64,000 nucleotides of DNA from Clostridiaceae bacterium (GCA_021769555.1 JAETSR010000009.1:1-64000), one strand, 5' to 3'; numbered from the stretch's first letter, positions 23,584-32,857 are shown. A program made the numbers and translations. Notes: generated from the sequence alone by a model not told the origin.

Positions 23584-25695
23584 ATGATGAAAGAACAGGA
23601 CTCGGGTACAATATTCGCGCTGGACATCGGCACCAGGAGCATTATCGGTATGCTGGGCCGGGTGGAGAACGGCCGCTTCTATGTGACTAATATTGAGAAG
23701 GAGGAGCATGACCGCCGGGCCATGCTCGACGGCCAGATTGTTGAGATAGAGCAGGTGGCCTCTGTTGCCGGGGAGGTCATAAGGCGGCTTGAGGAGAAGT
23801 CCGGCATGAAGCTAAAAAGGGTGTGCGTGGCCGCGGCCGGGCGGGCACTCAGGTCCCAGAGCGCCGGCTTTACCCTGAAGTTCGATGAGCTGAGGAAGGC
23901 CGACGCGGACCTTATCGGCCAGCTTGAAGCCGGGGCCGTCACCGAGGCCGAGCGGCTCATCGCCGGGGACAGCGCCGGGCAGGGGCGATTCTACATGGTT
24001 GGCTATACTGCCAGGCAGTACGTGGTGGACGGCTACCCCATGACAAACCTTATGGACCATAGGGGGCAGGTATTTGAAGCGGACGTGGTGTCCACCTTCC
24101 TGCCCAGCGGCGTGGTGGAGAGCCTCTACGCCGTTACCAGCCGCCTGGGCCTTGAGGTATCCAGCCTGACCCTTGAGCCCATTGCGGCCCTGAACGCGGC
24201 GATACCTGCCGACATCAGGCTTTTGAACCTGGTGCTGGTGGACATCGGCGCGGGCACCTCGGATATAGCCGTCTGCCGGGAGGGGAGCGTGGTGGGCTAC
24301 ACCATGGCAACCGTCGCCGGGGACGAGATAACAGAGCTGCTCATGCGCTCCCTGCTGGTGGACTTCAAGACCGGCGAGCGGCTGAAGCTGGCCCTGGGGT
24401 CCATGGAGCCGGTGCAGTACCCGGACATTCTGGGGCTCAAGCACGAGATAAGCCCGGCGAACCTCAGCGAGGTGATACAGCCCGCGGCCCAGAAGCTGGC
24501 CAAGGAGATAGCCGGGCAGATACTCGAGCTGAACGGCGGGGTGCCCTCGGCGGTGTTTTTGGCCGGAGGCGGCAGCAAGCTTCAGGGCCTGACGGGGCTG
24601 ATTGCCGGGGAGCTGGACATGAGCGAGGCGAGGGTTGCGCTGGCCGGGAACCACTTCGGGAACAGCGCTTTCTCCGACGAGTTCCAGCTTGCGGACCCGG
24701 AGTACGCCACGCCCCTGGGGATAGGGGCCTCGGCGGCCCTGGGGATGATAAACGACAGCTATATGGTGACTTTAAACGGCTACCCGGCGAAGCTCTTCCG
24801 CAACGGCACCCTGAACCTGCGGGACGTGCTGCTGATGAACGGATATCATTATGGGGACATGATGGGCCGCACCGGCGGGAACCTGAGCTTTACCCTCAAC
24901 GGTCAGAGAGAGTTCCTCCGGGGTATGCCCGGAGTGGAGTCCAAGCTCAGCATAAACGGCGAGCAGGCGGAGTTCAGCACAGTGGTCCGGGCCGGGGACC
25001 GCATTGAGTTTGTACCGGCCCGGGCGGGACAGGCCGCCGGCATGACCCTGGGCGAGCTGCTCGGACAGGGCTATCCGGGCACGGTCCTTGTAAACGGACA
25101 GCCCCAGCCCATGGATTACGACATCCGTCAGGGGGACGAGGTCACTGCCGATGGGGCTCCCATACCCCCAAAGCCAGAGCGGCGTGTGCGACCGGTGGAG
25201 CCTCCAAAGCCTAAGAAAGAAGCGCCGGCCATAGAGAAAAAGCTTGAAAAGGAGCTTGAAGCTGCGGAGCCTGAGGAAAGAAAGGCCAAGGCTGAGCCTG
25301 AAAGCAAGCCGGAGCCTTCGCCGGAACCGGAGCCTGAGAAAAAAACTGAAGCAAAGCCTGAGGCCGAGCCAAAGCCTGCCCCCGCCAGGGAGCCCCAGCA
25401 GAAAAAGCGCCGGGTACAGAAGGAGGAGCCTCAGGAGAAGGCTCAGACGGAGGAGCCGCTGCCGGGCCAGCTGAGCTTCGGCGGGCTGCAGGTGGTGTTC
25501 AACGGGGCGCCCCTGCGGCTGGAGCCGAAGGCTGAGGGCGGGGAGTACTACCTCATGGACCTGCTGGAACGCTCGGGCCTGGACTTCTCGAAAATCGACA
25601 GGCCGGTGGACCTGCTGGTGAACGGCGCCCAGGGGCAGTTCAGCCAGGTGCTGCGGCCCAACGACCAGATAACCATACGGTACAGGGACGAGTAA
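23584..25695 (+). CDS. FtsA-like actin-fold ATPase with long C-terminal extension
   Basis: A 703-aa protein. Residues 1-~390 are an FtsA/PilM-type ATPase: phosphate-1 FALDIGTRSIIGML, an FtsA-specific middle (1C) domain, phosphate-2 VLVDIGAGTSDIAV, and adenosine motif AVFLAGGGSKLQGL. The rest is unusual: two stretches of beta-grasp/ThiS-like look (about 400-490 and 495-540, with VLVNGQPQP and IRQGDEV), a 90-residue Pro/Glu/Lys linker, and a third such module at the C-terminus (DLLVNGAQGQFSQVLRPNDQ). True FtsA is ~420 aa with a membrane-binding helix, which is absent. The ATG at 23584 or 23587 follows AGAGGTGAGG. Its role is unknown; a cytoskeletal or envelope-assembly part is likely. A lipoprotein gene follows after 34 nt. 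Confidence 0.75.
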   Translation: MMKEQDSGTIFALDIGTRSIIGMLGRVENGRFYVTNIEKEEHDRRAMLDGQIVEIEQVASVAGEVIRRLEEKSGMKLKRVCVAAAGRALRSQSAGFTLKFDELRKADADLIGQLEAGAVTEAERLIAGDSAGQGRFYMVGYTARQYVVDGYPMTNLMDHRGQVFEADVVSTFLPSGVVESLYAVTSRLGLEVSSLTLEPIAALNAAIPADIRLLNLVLVDIGAGTSDIAVCREGSVVGYTMATVAGDEITELLMRSLLVDFKTGERLKLALGSMEPVQYPDILGLKHEISPANLSEVIQPAAQKLAKEIAGQILELNGGVPSAVFLAGGGSKLQGLTGLIAGELDMSEARVALAGNHFGNSAFSDEFQLADPEYATPLGIGASAALGMINDSYMVTLNGYPAKLFRNGTLNLRDVLLMNGYHYGDMMGRTGGNLSFTLNGQREFLRGMPGVESKLSINGEQAEFSTVVRAGDRIEFVPARAGQAAGMTLGELLGQGYPGTVLVNGQPQPMDYDIRQGDEVTADGAPIPPKPERRVRPVEPPKPKKEAPAIEKKLEKELEAAEPEERKAKAEPESKPEPSPEPEPEKKTEAKPEAEPKPAPAREPQQKKRRVQKEEPQEKAQTEEPLPGQLSFGGLQVVFNGAPLRLEPKAEGGEYYLMDLLERSGLDFSKIDRPVDLLVNGAQGQFSQVLRPNDQITIRYRDE

Positions 25696-25729
25696 TATTT
25701 TATATTAGGCATAGGAAAGGAAGATAGCA

Positions 25730-26188
25730 ATGAGACTGAAGAGCCTTGCCCTGGCCCTTTGCGGGGCGGCATTGGGACTAATGCTGGCCGGGTGCGGCGG
25801 CGGGGGGAACTCCTCCTCGTCGTCGGTCACTCTGGCCCAGGGCTCGGACCCGGCGGTGAACGGCAGCAGCTCCCCGGTGAGCTCAGCTGTCAGCGAGGCG
25901 CCGAAGAGCGAGGAGCTGCTGATGATGACGGTCGATGAGGCGCTGTCATATTTCAGCCGGCTGGCCCCGGAGACCCTGGGGCTGCCGGGGGAGGATATGT
26001 CCGAGTATGAGATATACCCCTCTGAGAAGGCCGTGCCAGTAGACGGCCTGCCCTGCCTGAAGATAACGGTTTACGCCGAGAGCGACTCCGGGACCAACGA
26101 GCCCGCGGGCACGTTCCTGCTGGCAAGAGACGGCACGGCAGTGTACCGCCTGGAGGGAAACCAGGTGACGCAGCTGGATATGGCCTGA
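25730..26188 (+). CDS. Small lipoprotein, function unknown
   Basis: A 152-aa protein with a type II signal peptide and lipobox (LMLAGCGG, Cys near residue 23), then a Ser/Gly/Val-rich low-complexity stretch and a ~95-residue soluble domain (VDEALSYFSRLAPETLGLPG, then GTFLLARDGTAVYRLEGNQV). It is probably anchored on the outer face of the membrane. I do not recognise the domain. It appears to be co-transcribed with the FtsA-like gene. GGAAAGGAAG precedes the ATG. Confidence 0.75.
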   Translation: MRLKSLALALCGAALGLMLAGCGGGGNSSSSSVTLAQGSDPAVNGSSSPVSSAVSEAPKSEELLMMTVDEALSYFSRLAPETLGLPGEDMSEYEIYPSEKAVPVDGLPCLKITVYAESDSGTNEPAGTFLLARDGTAVYRLEGNQVTQLDMA

Positions 26189-26325
26189 ACAAATTTAGCT
26201 TACATCGACAGTTTTGTGAAAATATTTCACTACAGCCTCTCATACATTTTTCAATGCCCGTACAGCCCCGGGGTTTCCGGAGGACAGCGGGGAAAGTTTT
26301 CCAAGGGAAAATGCTTTGAGAGGGG

Positions 26326-26354
26326 TTGAAGTTCCCGCGGAAATATGCTATACT
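26326..26354 (+). promoter_or_regulatory. Promoter of the main flagellar operon (flgB onwards)
   Basis: TTGAAG (26326-26331), 17 bp, TATACT (26349-26354), with TGC before the -10. Just upstream (26296-26323) lies GTTTTCCAAGGGAAAATGC, which resembles the palindrome before fliD. Confidence 0.65.
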
Positions 26355-26411
26355 AGCTCAGATAGATATTAAAATAGGGAAGAATTTCGAGAAAACTCAG
26401 GAGGGACCCCT

Positions 26412-26801
26412 ATGGAAGGCATAACTAACAACAGTATGCGCATGATGGAGAAGTCCATGGAATTTCTCTGGACGAAGCAGACAGCGCTGCTGGACAATAT
26501 CTCGAACTCCGAGACCCCAAACTACCGGGAGAAGCTGGTGACCTTTGAGGAGGACTTCCAGCGGCAGCTGGAGGCGGCAGACCATGGGCGCAACAAGATT
26601 ACAAAGCGGACCATGCGGGAGACCATCGAAAACGCGTCCTGGGAGGTCCGGGAGCTGGAGGAGGTCACCCGCCGGGACGAGAACGGCGTAAACGTGACAG
26701 AGCAGATGACTGAGCTGGTACGCAACGCCTACCAAATGCAGTACGTCTACCAGAGCCTGAACAGCGACCTCTCGGCGCTGCGCACAGCCATAAGCGGCTG
26801 A
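26412..26801 (+). CDS. flgB: Proximal rod protein FlgB
   Basis: A 129-aa rod subunit. It has the axial-protein signature LLDNISNSETPNYREK near the N-terminus and the C-terminal helix VTEQMTELVRNAYQMQYVYQ that packs against it. Length and motifs are normal. AGGAGGGA precedes the ATG. First gene of the long operon that runs to 53513, with flgC 43 nt downstream. Confidence 0.96.
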   Translation: MEGITNNSMRMMEKSMEFLWTKQTALLDNISNSETPNYREKLVTFEEDFQRQLEAADHGRNKITKRTMRETIENASWEVRELEEVTRRDENGVNVTEQMTELVRNAYQMQYVYQSLNSDLSALRTAISG

Positions 26802-26844
26802 TATCAGTGAAAGCGCAAATAAATAATGAAAGGCAGTGCATAAA

Positions 26845-27306
26845 ATGGCATTCCTAGGCACAATAAACATCGTGGGCTCGGGCCTCACCGCCCAGCAGCT
26901 CCGCCTGGACGTGATTTCAGAAAACATCACAAACCTTAGCACCACCCGCACCGAAAACGGCGAAGGCCCGTACCGCCGCAAGATGGTGGTCTTCGAGGCC
27001 GAGGGCGGCCGCAATACCTTCCGTCAGGCCATGGCGAACGCTGCTGTGGGGGCCTCCAACAGGGGCGCGGAGAAGGCCGGCGGCGTGAAGGTCACGGAAA
27101 TCATTGAGGACGAGAGCGATTTCCCCATCAGCTACGACCCCTCCCATCCGGACGCCAATGACCAGGGCTACCTTGAGATGCCCAACGTCATTCTTGTAAA
27201 GGAGATAACCGACGCTATGGCGGCCACTCAGGCATATTCCGCCAACGTAACGGCTTTCTCCACCTTGAAGACAGTTATCGCGAAGGGGCTTGAGCTGGGC
27301 AGGTAA
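26845..27306 (+). CDS. flgC: Proximal rod protein FlgC
   Basis: A 153-aa rod subunit. The N-terminus (NIVGSGLTAQQLRLDVISEN) and the ITNLSTTRTENGEGPYRRK motif are the FlgC form of the axial signature; the C-terminal helix is EITDAMAATQAYSANVTAF. I chose the ATG at 26845 over a GTG at 26836 that sits too close to GAAAGG. A promoter at 27384 follows before fliE. Confidence 0.95.
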   Translation: MAFLGTINIVGSGLTAQQLRLDVISENITNLSTTRTENGEGPYRRKMVVFEAEGGRNTFRQAMANAAVGASNRGAEKAGGVKVTEIIEDESDFPISYDPSHPDANDQGYLEMPNVILVKEITDAMAATQAYSANVTAFSTLKTVIAKGLELGR

Positions 27307-27383
27307 GCTTTGCTCTGCCTATTTGGCCGAAAATCAGGGGAGAAAATACTCGAATTTTGTATATTATTGGTTGCGTGAAGGCC

Positions 27384-27412
27384 TTGCAATGGTGAGTGCA
27401 AAGGGTTATAAT
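27384..27412 (+). promoter_or_regulatory. Internal promoter before fliE
   Basis: TTGCAA (27384-27389), 17 bp, TATAAT (27407-27412). It lies in the 160-bp gap between flgC and fliE and could drive fliE-fliF-fliG onwards independently. Confidence 0.7.
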
Positions 27413-27466
27413 ATAATTGTCTACATGCACAAACATACAAGGGACCATGTTTAGGAGGCTTGTTTT

Positions 27467-27766
27467 ATGCTTATAAATGAGATTACCCCGCTGACTCCGC
27501 TATGGGAGTCTGAGAAGCCGGAGTCCGCAAAGGAGGCTGGCTTTGAGAACATGTTCGGGGGCATTTTCCGTTCTGCAATAGATAATGTGAAGCAGACCGA
27601 CGCTGAGAAGACCCAGCTGCAGTACCTTATGGCAACAGGCCAGCTGGATAATCCCGCCGAGCTCTCCCTGGCGAGCTCGAAATATGAGATGTCCGTGAGC
27701 CTTCTGGTGCAGCTGCGCAACCGCGCTGTGGAGGCATATAACGAGATAATGCGCATCAGCCTGTAA
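27467..27766 (+). CDS. fliE: MS-ring/rod adaptor FliE
   Basis: A 99-aa protein. The conserved C-terminal half (LASSKYEMSVSLLVQLRNRA, then VEAYNEIMRISL) matches the FliE rod-junction helix; the N-terminus is the usual variable half. FliE links the FliF ring to the rod and is exported early. TAGGAGG precedes the ATG. Confidence 0.93.
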   Translation: MLINEITPLTPLWESEKPESAKEAGFENMFGGIFRSAIDNVKQTDAEKTQLQYLMATGQLDNPAELSLASSKYEMSVSLLVQLRNRAVEAYNEIMRISL

Positions 27767-27810
27767 AGCTGGAAAATCACCCGCTGCCGGGCTGAGGAGG
27801 TCACGGAAAA

Positions 27811-29433
27811 TTGGAAGAAAAGGCAAAAGATATCTGGCAAAAAGTCAAGGGGACCGTTGGCGGCCTGAGCAGGACCGTGAAGGGTATTATCATCGCGGGC
27901 ATTGTCGTCACCCTGGTGGTGATAGCGATAGTGCTGGCTACCGGCTCCAAGACGGAATATAAGGAGCTTTTTACCAACTTGACCGATGAGAACATGACGA
28001 AGGTCTGCGCCTATCTTAACGAGGTGGAGGCCACCTACGAGGTCAAGGATAACGATACTATAGTTGTGCCTGCCTCCGAGGAGGCCAAGCTGAAGGCCGG
28101 AGTCATCGGCGGCGGCTACCTTACTGACGGGGGGTACAACCTGTACCTTACAAATATCAGCTCCCTCTCCACGGAGTCCGACAGGGCCCAGCTGACCCTT
28201 TATCAGCTGCAGGACAGACTGGCGGCCACTATACGCAGCTTAGACGGAGTACATGACGCCACGGTAAATATCGCCATGGGCGAGGACCGCCGGTTCGTGC
28301 TCAGCCAGGAGAACACTATTGAGGCCAGCGCCTCGGTGGTGGTGACCATGACGGACGACGCCCCCATAAGCGCAAAGCTTGCCGAGGCCATAAAGAACAC
28401 CGTGAGCTATGCTGTGAAGGGGCTGGACATCGACAAGGTTGACATCCGGGATTCCCAGGGAAATACCTATGACGGCACAAACGGCGGGGACGTCAGCGAC
28501 GTTGCCGCTAAACGCATGGAAATAGAGGACTCTGTGAACAAGCGCCTGACAAAGCAGGTGCTGGGCGTGCTCGAGCCGATTTACGGCACGGGGAACGTAG
28601 CGGTCGCGGTGAACACCACCGTGGGCATGAGCAGCGAGTTTTCAGAGAGCACCAGGTACGACCAGCCGGACTGGGCCAAGGAGAATGCCGACGGCCAGGG
28701 CATTATCGGCAAGATGGAATGGCAGGGATATGTGGAGCCAGGTGATGATGGCCAGGGCGGCGTAGTCGGTACACAGACAAACTCTGACTTCCCTGAGTAT
28801 GTGGAAAACTACCAGCCCGATGGCACAGAAAATGCCTTGAGCGGCAGCGGCAAGAAGGAATTTGAAAATGACAAGACCGTCACCCAGTCCCAGCGGATGG
28901 CAGGGTATATTGAGGACGTGACGGTATCTGTGACAATAAACAGCAACGTGCCGAACCAGGCCTCGGCCGACGCCCTGGTGGGCCATGTGGCAAATGCCGT
29001 GGGGCTTACGCCCAATCAGACAGACAAGATATCAGTATTGTCGGCGCCGTTCTTTGCGCCGGAGCCCAGTGCTGAGCCGGTGATTATTGACCCGATATGG
29101 GATGCGATAGGCGACGTGCCTCTCTGGGTCTACTTAGCCCTGCTGGCAGGACTGTTCCTGTTCATGACGCTGTTCGTGGTGTTTGTAATGCTTGGACGGC
29201 GGCGCGACAGGGGGCAGGTGCAGCAGCTTGAGCCAGCGGTGGATATGGGTCCGGACCTTGACGCCATCGCCGAGGAGGTGCCGGAGCCTGCCGGGGCCGA
29301 TATTATGGACGTACATACAGAAAAGAGCATGGAGCTGCGCCGCAGCGTGCGCGAGCTGGCCGAGAACAACCCTGAGATTGCTGCTCAGGCCATCAAGGCG
29401 CTGCTGAGGGGAGATGAAGAATCCAATGCCTGA
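27811..29433 (+). CDS. fliF: MS-ring protein FliF
   Basis: A 540-aa membrane ring protein. Transmembrane helices at about 29-50 (IIIAGIVVTLVVIAIVLA) and 428-450 (YLALLAGLFLFMTLFVVFVM) flank the YscJ-type ring-building domains (LFTNLTDENMTKVCAYLNEV; GVHDATVNIAMGEDR). The last ~40 residues (LRRSVRELAENNPEIAAQAI) are the FliG-binding tail. A stretch near 28,720-28,870 is Gly/Asn/Asp-rich and AT-shifted. The start is TTG at 27811 behind GAGGAGGTC. It overlaps fliG by 20 nt. Confidence 0.96.
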   Translation: MEEKAKDIWQKVKGTVGGLSRTVKGIIIAGIVVTLVVIAIVLATGSKTEYKELFTNLTDENMTKVCAYLNEVEATYEVKDNDTIVVPASEEAKLKAGVIGGGYLTDGGYNLYLTNISSLSTESDRAQLTLYQLQDRLAATIRSLDGVHDATVNIAMGEDRRFVLSQENTIEASASVVVTMTDDAPISAKLAEAIKNTVSYAVKGLDIDKVDIRDSQGNTYDGTNGGDVSDVAAKRMEIEDSVNKRLTKQVLGVLEPIYGTGNVAVAVNTTVGMSSEFSESTRYDQPDWAKENADGQGIIGKMEWQGYVEPGDDGQGGVVGTQTNSDFPEYVENYQPDGTENALSGSGKKEFENDKTVTQSQRMAGYIEDVTVSVTINSNVPNQASADALVGHVANAVGLTPNQTDKISVLSAPFFAPEPSAEPVIIDPIWDAIGDVPLWVYLALLAGLFLFMTLFVVFVMLGRRRDRGQVQQLEPAVDMGPDLDAIAEEVPEPAGADIMDVHTEKSMELRRSVRELAENNPEIAAQAIKALLRGDEESNA

Positions 29434-30547
29434 GAAGGTCAAGACTGAAAAGCCAAAGAAGCTGAAGAAGGGGGAGCAGCCCCCTGAGGAGCAGCCGGCC
29501 GCAGAGGCGCCCGCTGAGCCGGCGATACCGCCGGGGGTATCCCTGGTAGACGCCATGAGCGGGGCCCAGAAGGCTGCGGCGGTAATAGTTTCCCTCGGGG
29601 TCGATAAGGCCTCGCAGCTGTACCAGTATATGGAGCCCGAGGATGTGGAAATGATAACCCTCGAGGTAGCGAAGCTTGGCTATCTCGACTCAGACTCCAC
29701 CGAGGCGGTGCTCAACGAGTACTACCAGATGTGCATGACGAACAAGGCCGTCACAGAGGGCGGGCTTGAGTACGCGCGCACTGTTTTGGAGAAGGCCTTC
29801 GGGGCCCAGACGGCCAACGAGCTATTAGGCAAGGTGACGAAGTCCCTTAAAAACCGTGAGTTTGCCTTCATGAACAAGGCCGGTGAGAAGGACCTGTTCA
29901 CCGCCCTTCAGAACGAGCGTCCCCAGACCATCGCGCTGGTGCTCTCCTACATAGAGCCCGACAAGGCTGCGGCGGTGATAGCCCAGCTTGAGCCGGACGC
30001 GCAGATAAAGGTGGTTGAGCGCATAGCCATGATGGACAGCGCCTCCCCGGCGGCGGTGAAGATAATCGAGAACGAGATGAGCAATAAGTTCGCGAACATC
30101 TTCAGCAGCAGCAACGTGCAGGTGGGCGGCATAGACTTCGTTGCGGACGTGATGAACAACGTGGACCGCGTCAGCGAGAAGAGCATATTCGACGGCCTCA
30201 CCATGTACGACGCGGCCCTGGCGGACGAGATACGCAAGCGCATGTTCGTCTTCGAGGATATCCTCACCATGGACGACCGCTCCGTGCAGCGCTTTGTGCG
30301 TGACTGCGACACCCACGACCTGGTGCTGGCGCTCAAGTCCGCAACAGCGGAGCTCTCCAACAAGCTCTACAAGAACATGTCCACCCGTATGGCCGAGAGC
30401 ATCCGGGACGACCTGGAAATCACCACGAATGTGCGCATGAAGGACGTGGACGACGCTCAGCAGCGCATTGTGGGCATTATCCGCGACCTGGAGGCCAAGA
30501 ACGAAATCATCATCCTCAAGGGCGGCAAGGACGACATCATCGCTTAA
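29414..30547 (+). CDS. fliG: Motor switch protein FliG
   Basis: The 377-aa C-ring protein that meets the stator. N-terminal FliF-binding domain, middle domain with DIVFEDI-type loops (FVFEDILTMDDRSVQRFVRD) and the C-terminal torque helix. A Lys/Glu/Pro-rich N-terminal extension of about 45 residues precedes the usual start (VSLVDAMSGAQKAAAVIVSLG) and is not typical. The ATG at 29414 overlaps fliF; an alternative in-frame ATG at 29426 is possible. A palindromic repeat (30550-30601) follows. Confidence 0.95.
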   Translation: MKNPMPEKVKTEKPKKLKKGEQPPEEQPAAEAPAEPAIPPGVSLVDAMSGAQKAAAVIVSLGVDKASQLYQYMEPEDVEMITLEVAKLGYLDSDSTEAVLNEYYQMCMTNKAVTEGGLEYARTVLEKAFGAQTANELLGKVTKSLKNREFAFMNKAGEKDLFTALQNERPQTIALVLSYIEPDKAAAVIAQLEPDAQIKVVERIAMMDSASPAAVKIIENEMSNKFANIFSSSNVQVGGIDFVADVMNNVDRVSEKSIFDGLTMYDAALADEIRKRMFVFEDILTMDDRSVQRFVRDCDTHDLVLALKSATAELSNKLYKNMSTRMAESIRDDLEITTNVRMKDVDDAQQRIVGIIRDLEAKNEIIILKGGKDDIIA

Positions 30548-30549
30548 GC

Positions 30550-30601
30550 AAAAGTTTCGTCAACCTTTACAAAGGTTGCAGGGTGTGGGACAGCGTCCCA
30601 C
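30550..30601. repeat. Palindromic repeat element, copy A (fliG-fliH gap)
   Basis: AAAAGTTTCG (30550-30559), stem CAACCTTT-AC-AAAGGTTG (30561-30578), spacer, and stem GTGGGAC-AGC-GTCCCAC (30585-30601). Shares its layout with copy B at 32858, with paired base changes in both stems. Confidence 0.8.
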
Positions 30602-30682
30602 GGCCTTCCTGGGCGCGAAGCAGCCCAAAACCCAGTAAGAATAGCAACAACCACAACTTGACGCATAAAGGAGGTCTTCTGT

Positions 30683-31540
30683 ATGCCGGGCATTTTCAAG
30701 CGTTTCACCAGCGTGAACGCGGACAAATACGTTTTCCCGGACGCGGAGGACCTCAGCATTCCCGGGGAAACCGAGGCCGAGCCAATATCCCTTGAGGAGT
30801 TCACCGACGAAAATCCCGGTGACAACGACGCCCTCCCCCCAGCCCCAAAGCCCAAGCCCGAGGAGCCCCCAAAGAAGAAGGACCCCGGCCCCATAGACTT
30901 CGCAAAGGTCCAGGCGGACGCAATACTCGCCGAAGCCGAGCAGGAGGCAAGGGAGCTGAGGGAGAAGGCCATGGCGGACCTTGAGGCCGAGCTTGAGGAG
31001 CTGAAAAGCCAGGCCCACACCGAGGGCTACCAGGCCGGGTTCGCCCAGGGGATGGCCGAGGGCCGCCAGGAGGCGAGGCTGCAGCTTGAGCAGGCGGCCT
31101 CCCAGCAGGAGAAGGAAGTGGCGGCGTTCTTAAAGGAAGCCGTAAAGGTCAGGGACCAGCTCATTGAGGACAGCAAGCAGGACTTAAAGGAGCTGGCGCT
31201 GGCAATCGCCGAGAAGGTGATACACGTAAGCCTGAAGAGCAGCGGGGACATACTTGTAAGGATGATAGAGTCCGCAACGGCAAAGAAGAGGCGCTGTGAG
31301 TGGGTGCAGGTGTACATCGCGGACAGGGACGTAAGGACCTCGGCGAACACCGTGCCCGAGCTTACGGAGGCGCTGTCAAGGCTTTCAGACCGCGTGCGGG
31401 TGATACCCATGACCGGGGACGAGAGCGGCACCTGCATAATCGAAATGCCAGACGAGATAATCGACGCCAGCGTCTCCACCCAGCTGGACAACCTGCGGGG
31501 GCTCATATCCGACGAGCCCGACCGGCCGGGCAGGCCATAG
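30683..31540 (+). CDS. fliH: Flagellar export regulator FliH
   Basis: A 285-aa protein that binds and restrains the FliI ATPase. An acidic/Pro-rich N-terminus (1-70), a long coiled coil (about 75-165, AEQEARELREKAMADLEAEL) and the C-terminal FliI-binding domain (SRLSDRVRVIPMTGDESGTC, then TQLDNLRGL). AAAGGAGG precedes the ATG. The end lies 9 nt before fliI. The 135-bp gap after fliG contains repeat copy A. Confidence 0.92.
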   Translation: MPGIFKRFTSVNADKYVFPDAEDLSIPGETEAEPISLEEFTDENPGDNDALPPAPKPKPEEPPKKKDPGPIDFAKVQADAILAEAEQEARELREKAMADLEAELEELKSQAHTEGYQAGFAQGMAEGRQEARLQLEQAASQQEKEVAAFLKEAVKVRDQLIEDSKQDLKELALAIAEKVIHVSLKSSGDILVRMIESATAKKRRCEWVQVYIADRDVRTSANTVPELTEALSRLSDRVRVIPMTGDESGTCIIEMPDEIIDASVSTQLDNLRGLISDEPDRPGRP

Positions 31541-31549
31541 GAGGCGGGC

Positions 31550-32854
31550 ATGTTCCAGGACACCATAAAGCGCGTGCGGCAGGCCGAGACCATAGGCCAT
31601 ACCGGGAAGATAGAGAATATCGTTGGCATGTCCATTGAGGCCAGCGGCGGCAGGGCCGCTGTGGGGGACATCTGCCGGATATACAGCGGCGAGTCCGGCG
31701 GGCAGATACCCGCGGAGGTGGTGGGCTTCAAGAACGACCGGATGCTCCTGATGCCCTACGGCGAGATGACAGGAATTTCCTCGGGAAATTTTGTAAGGAA
31801 TACAGGCAGGCAGCTACAGCTGAAGGTGGGCCAGTTTCTAAAGGGCCGCATAATAAACGCGCTGGGGCAGCCTATTGACGATAAAGGCCCCTTTGAGGGC
31901 GGCGACGACTACTATCTTGGGAGCAGCTACATAAACCCCCTGACCCGCCCGCCCATAAGGGAGCGCATGGAGTTCGGGGTGAAGGCCATAGACGGCCTTC
32001 TGACCATCGGCAAGGGCCAGCGTATGGGAATCTTCGCGGGCTCGGGCGTTGGCAAGAGCACCCTGATGGGAATGATAGCCAAGAATGTGAAGGCCGACAT
32101 CAACGTGATAGCCCTGGTAGGGGAGCGCGGCCGAGAGGTTTTGGAGTTCGTTGAGAAGGACCTGGGCGAGGAGGGCATGGCCCGCTCGGTTCTGGTAGTG
32201 GCTACCTCGGACCAGCCCGCAATGCTGAGAAAGAAGTGCCCGACAGTAGCCACGGGCATTGCCGAGTACTTCCGGGACCAGGGCCTGGACGTGCTGCTGA
32301 TGATGGACTCGCTGACCCGTTTTGCCATGGCGCAGCGGGAGGTGGGGCTGGCGGTAGGCGAGCCGCCGGTGGCGAGGGGCTACACCCCCTCAATCTACGC
32401 CGAGCTCCCGAAGCTTTTGGAGCGAAGCGGCAATTTCCAGAAGGGCTCCATCACCGGCATATACACGGTGCTGGTGGAGGGCGACGACACCAACGAGCCC
32501 ATAGCCGACACGGTACGCGGCATACTTGACGGGCATATAGTATTAACGAGGAGCCTTGCGGCGGCGAACCACTACCCCGCAATAGACATCGGGGCCAGCA
32601 TATCCCGACTGATGGTAGAGCTGGTGGATGAAAACCACCGGCAGATGGCCTCCCGGCTCCGCGACATCCTGAGCACCTACAACCAGAACGCGGACCTTGT
32701 GTCCATCGGCGCGTACAAGGCCGGCACCAACCCCAAGCTCGACTTCGCCCTATCAAAGATAGACAAAATAAACGATTTCCTAATGCAGGGCACCAGGGAA
32801 GCCTTCAGCTACGAGCAGTGCCTTGAACAGATGAACCTGATACTAACAAGATAA
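31550..32854 (+). CDS. fliI: Flagellum-specific export ATPase FliI
   Basis: A 434-aa ATPase of the F1-beta type. Walker A GSGVGKST (about residues 164-171), Walker B VLLMMDSLTRFAMAQRE, the VALVGERGREV motif and the GEPPVARGYTPS loop are all intact. Its N-terminal ~20 residues are the FliH-binding segment. It drives unloading of substrates at the export gate together with FliH and FliJ. GGAGG precedes the ATG. Confidence 0.97.
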   Translation: MFQDTIKRVRQAETIGHTGKIENIVGMSIEASGGRAAVGDICRIYSGESGGQIPAEVVGFKNDRMLLMPYGEMTGISSGNFVRNTGRQLQLKVGQFLKGRIINALGQPIDDKGPFEGGDDYYLGSSYINPLTRPPIRERMEFGVKAIDGLLTIGKGQRMGIFAGSGVGKSTLMGMIAKNVKADINVIALVGERGREVLEFVEKDLGEEGMARSVLVVATSDQPAMLRKKCPTVATGIAEYFRDQGLDVLLMMDSLTRFAMAQREVGLAVGEPPVARGYTPSIYAELPKLLERSGNFQKGSITGIYTVLVEGDDTNEPIADTVRGILDGHIVLTRSLAAANHYPAIDIGASISRLMVELVDENHRQMASRLRDILSTYNQNADLVSIGAYKAGTNPKLDFALSKIDKINDFLMQGTREAFSYEQCLEQMNLILTR

Positions 32855-32857
32855 ATT

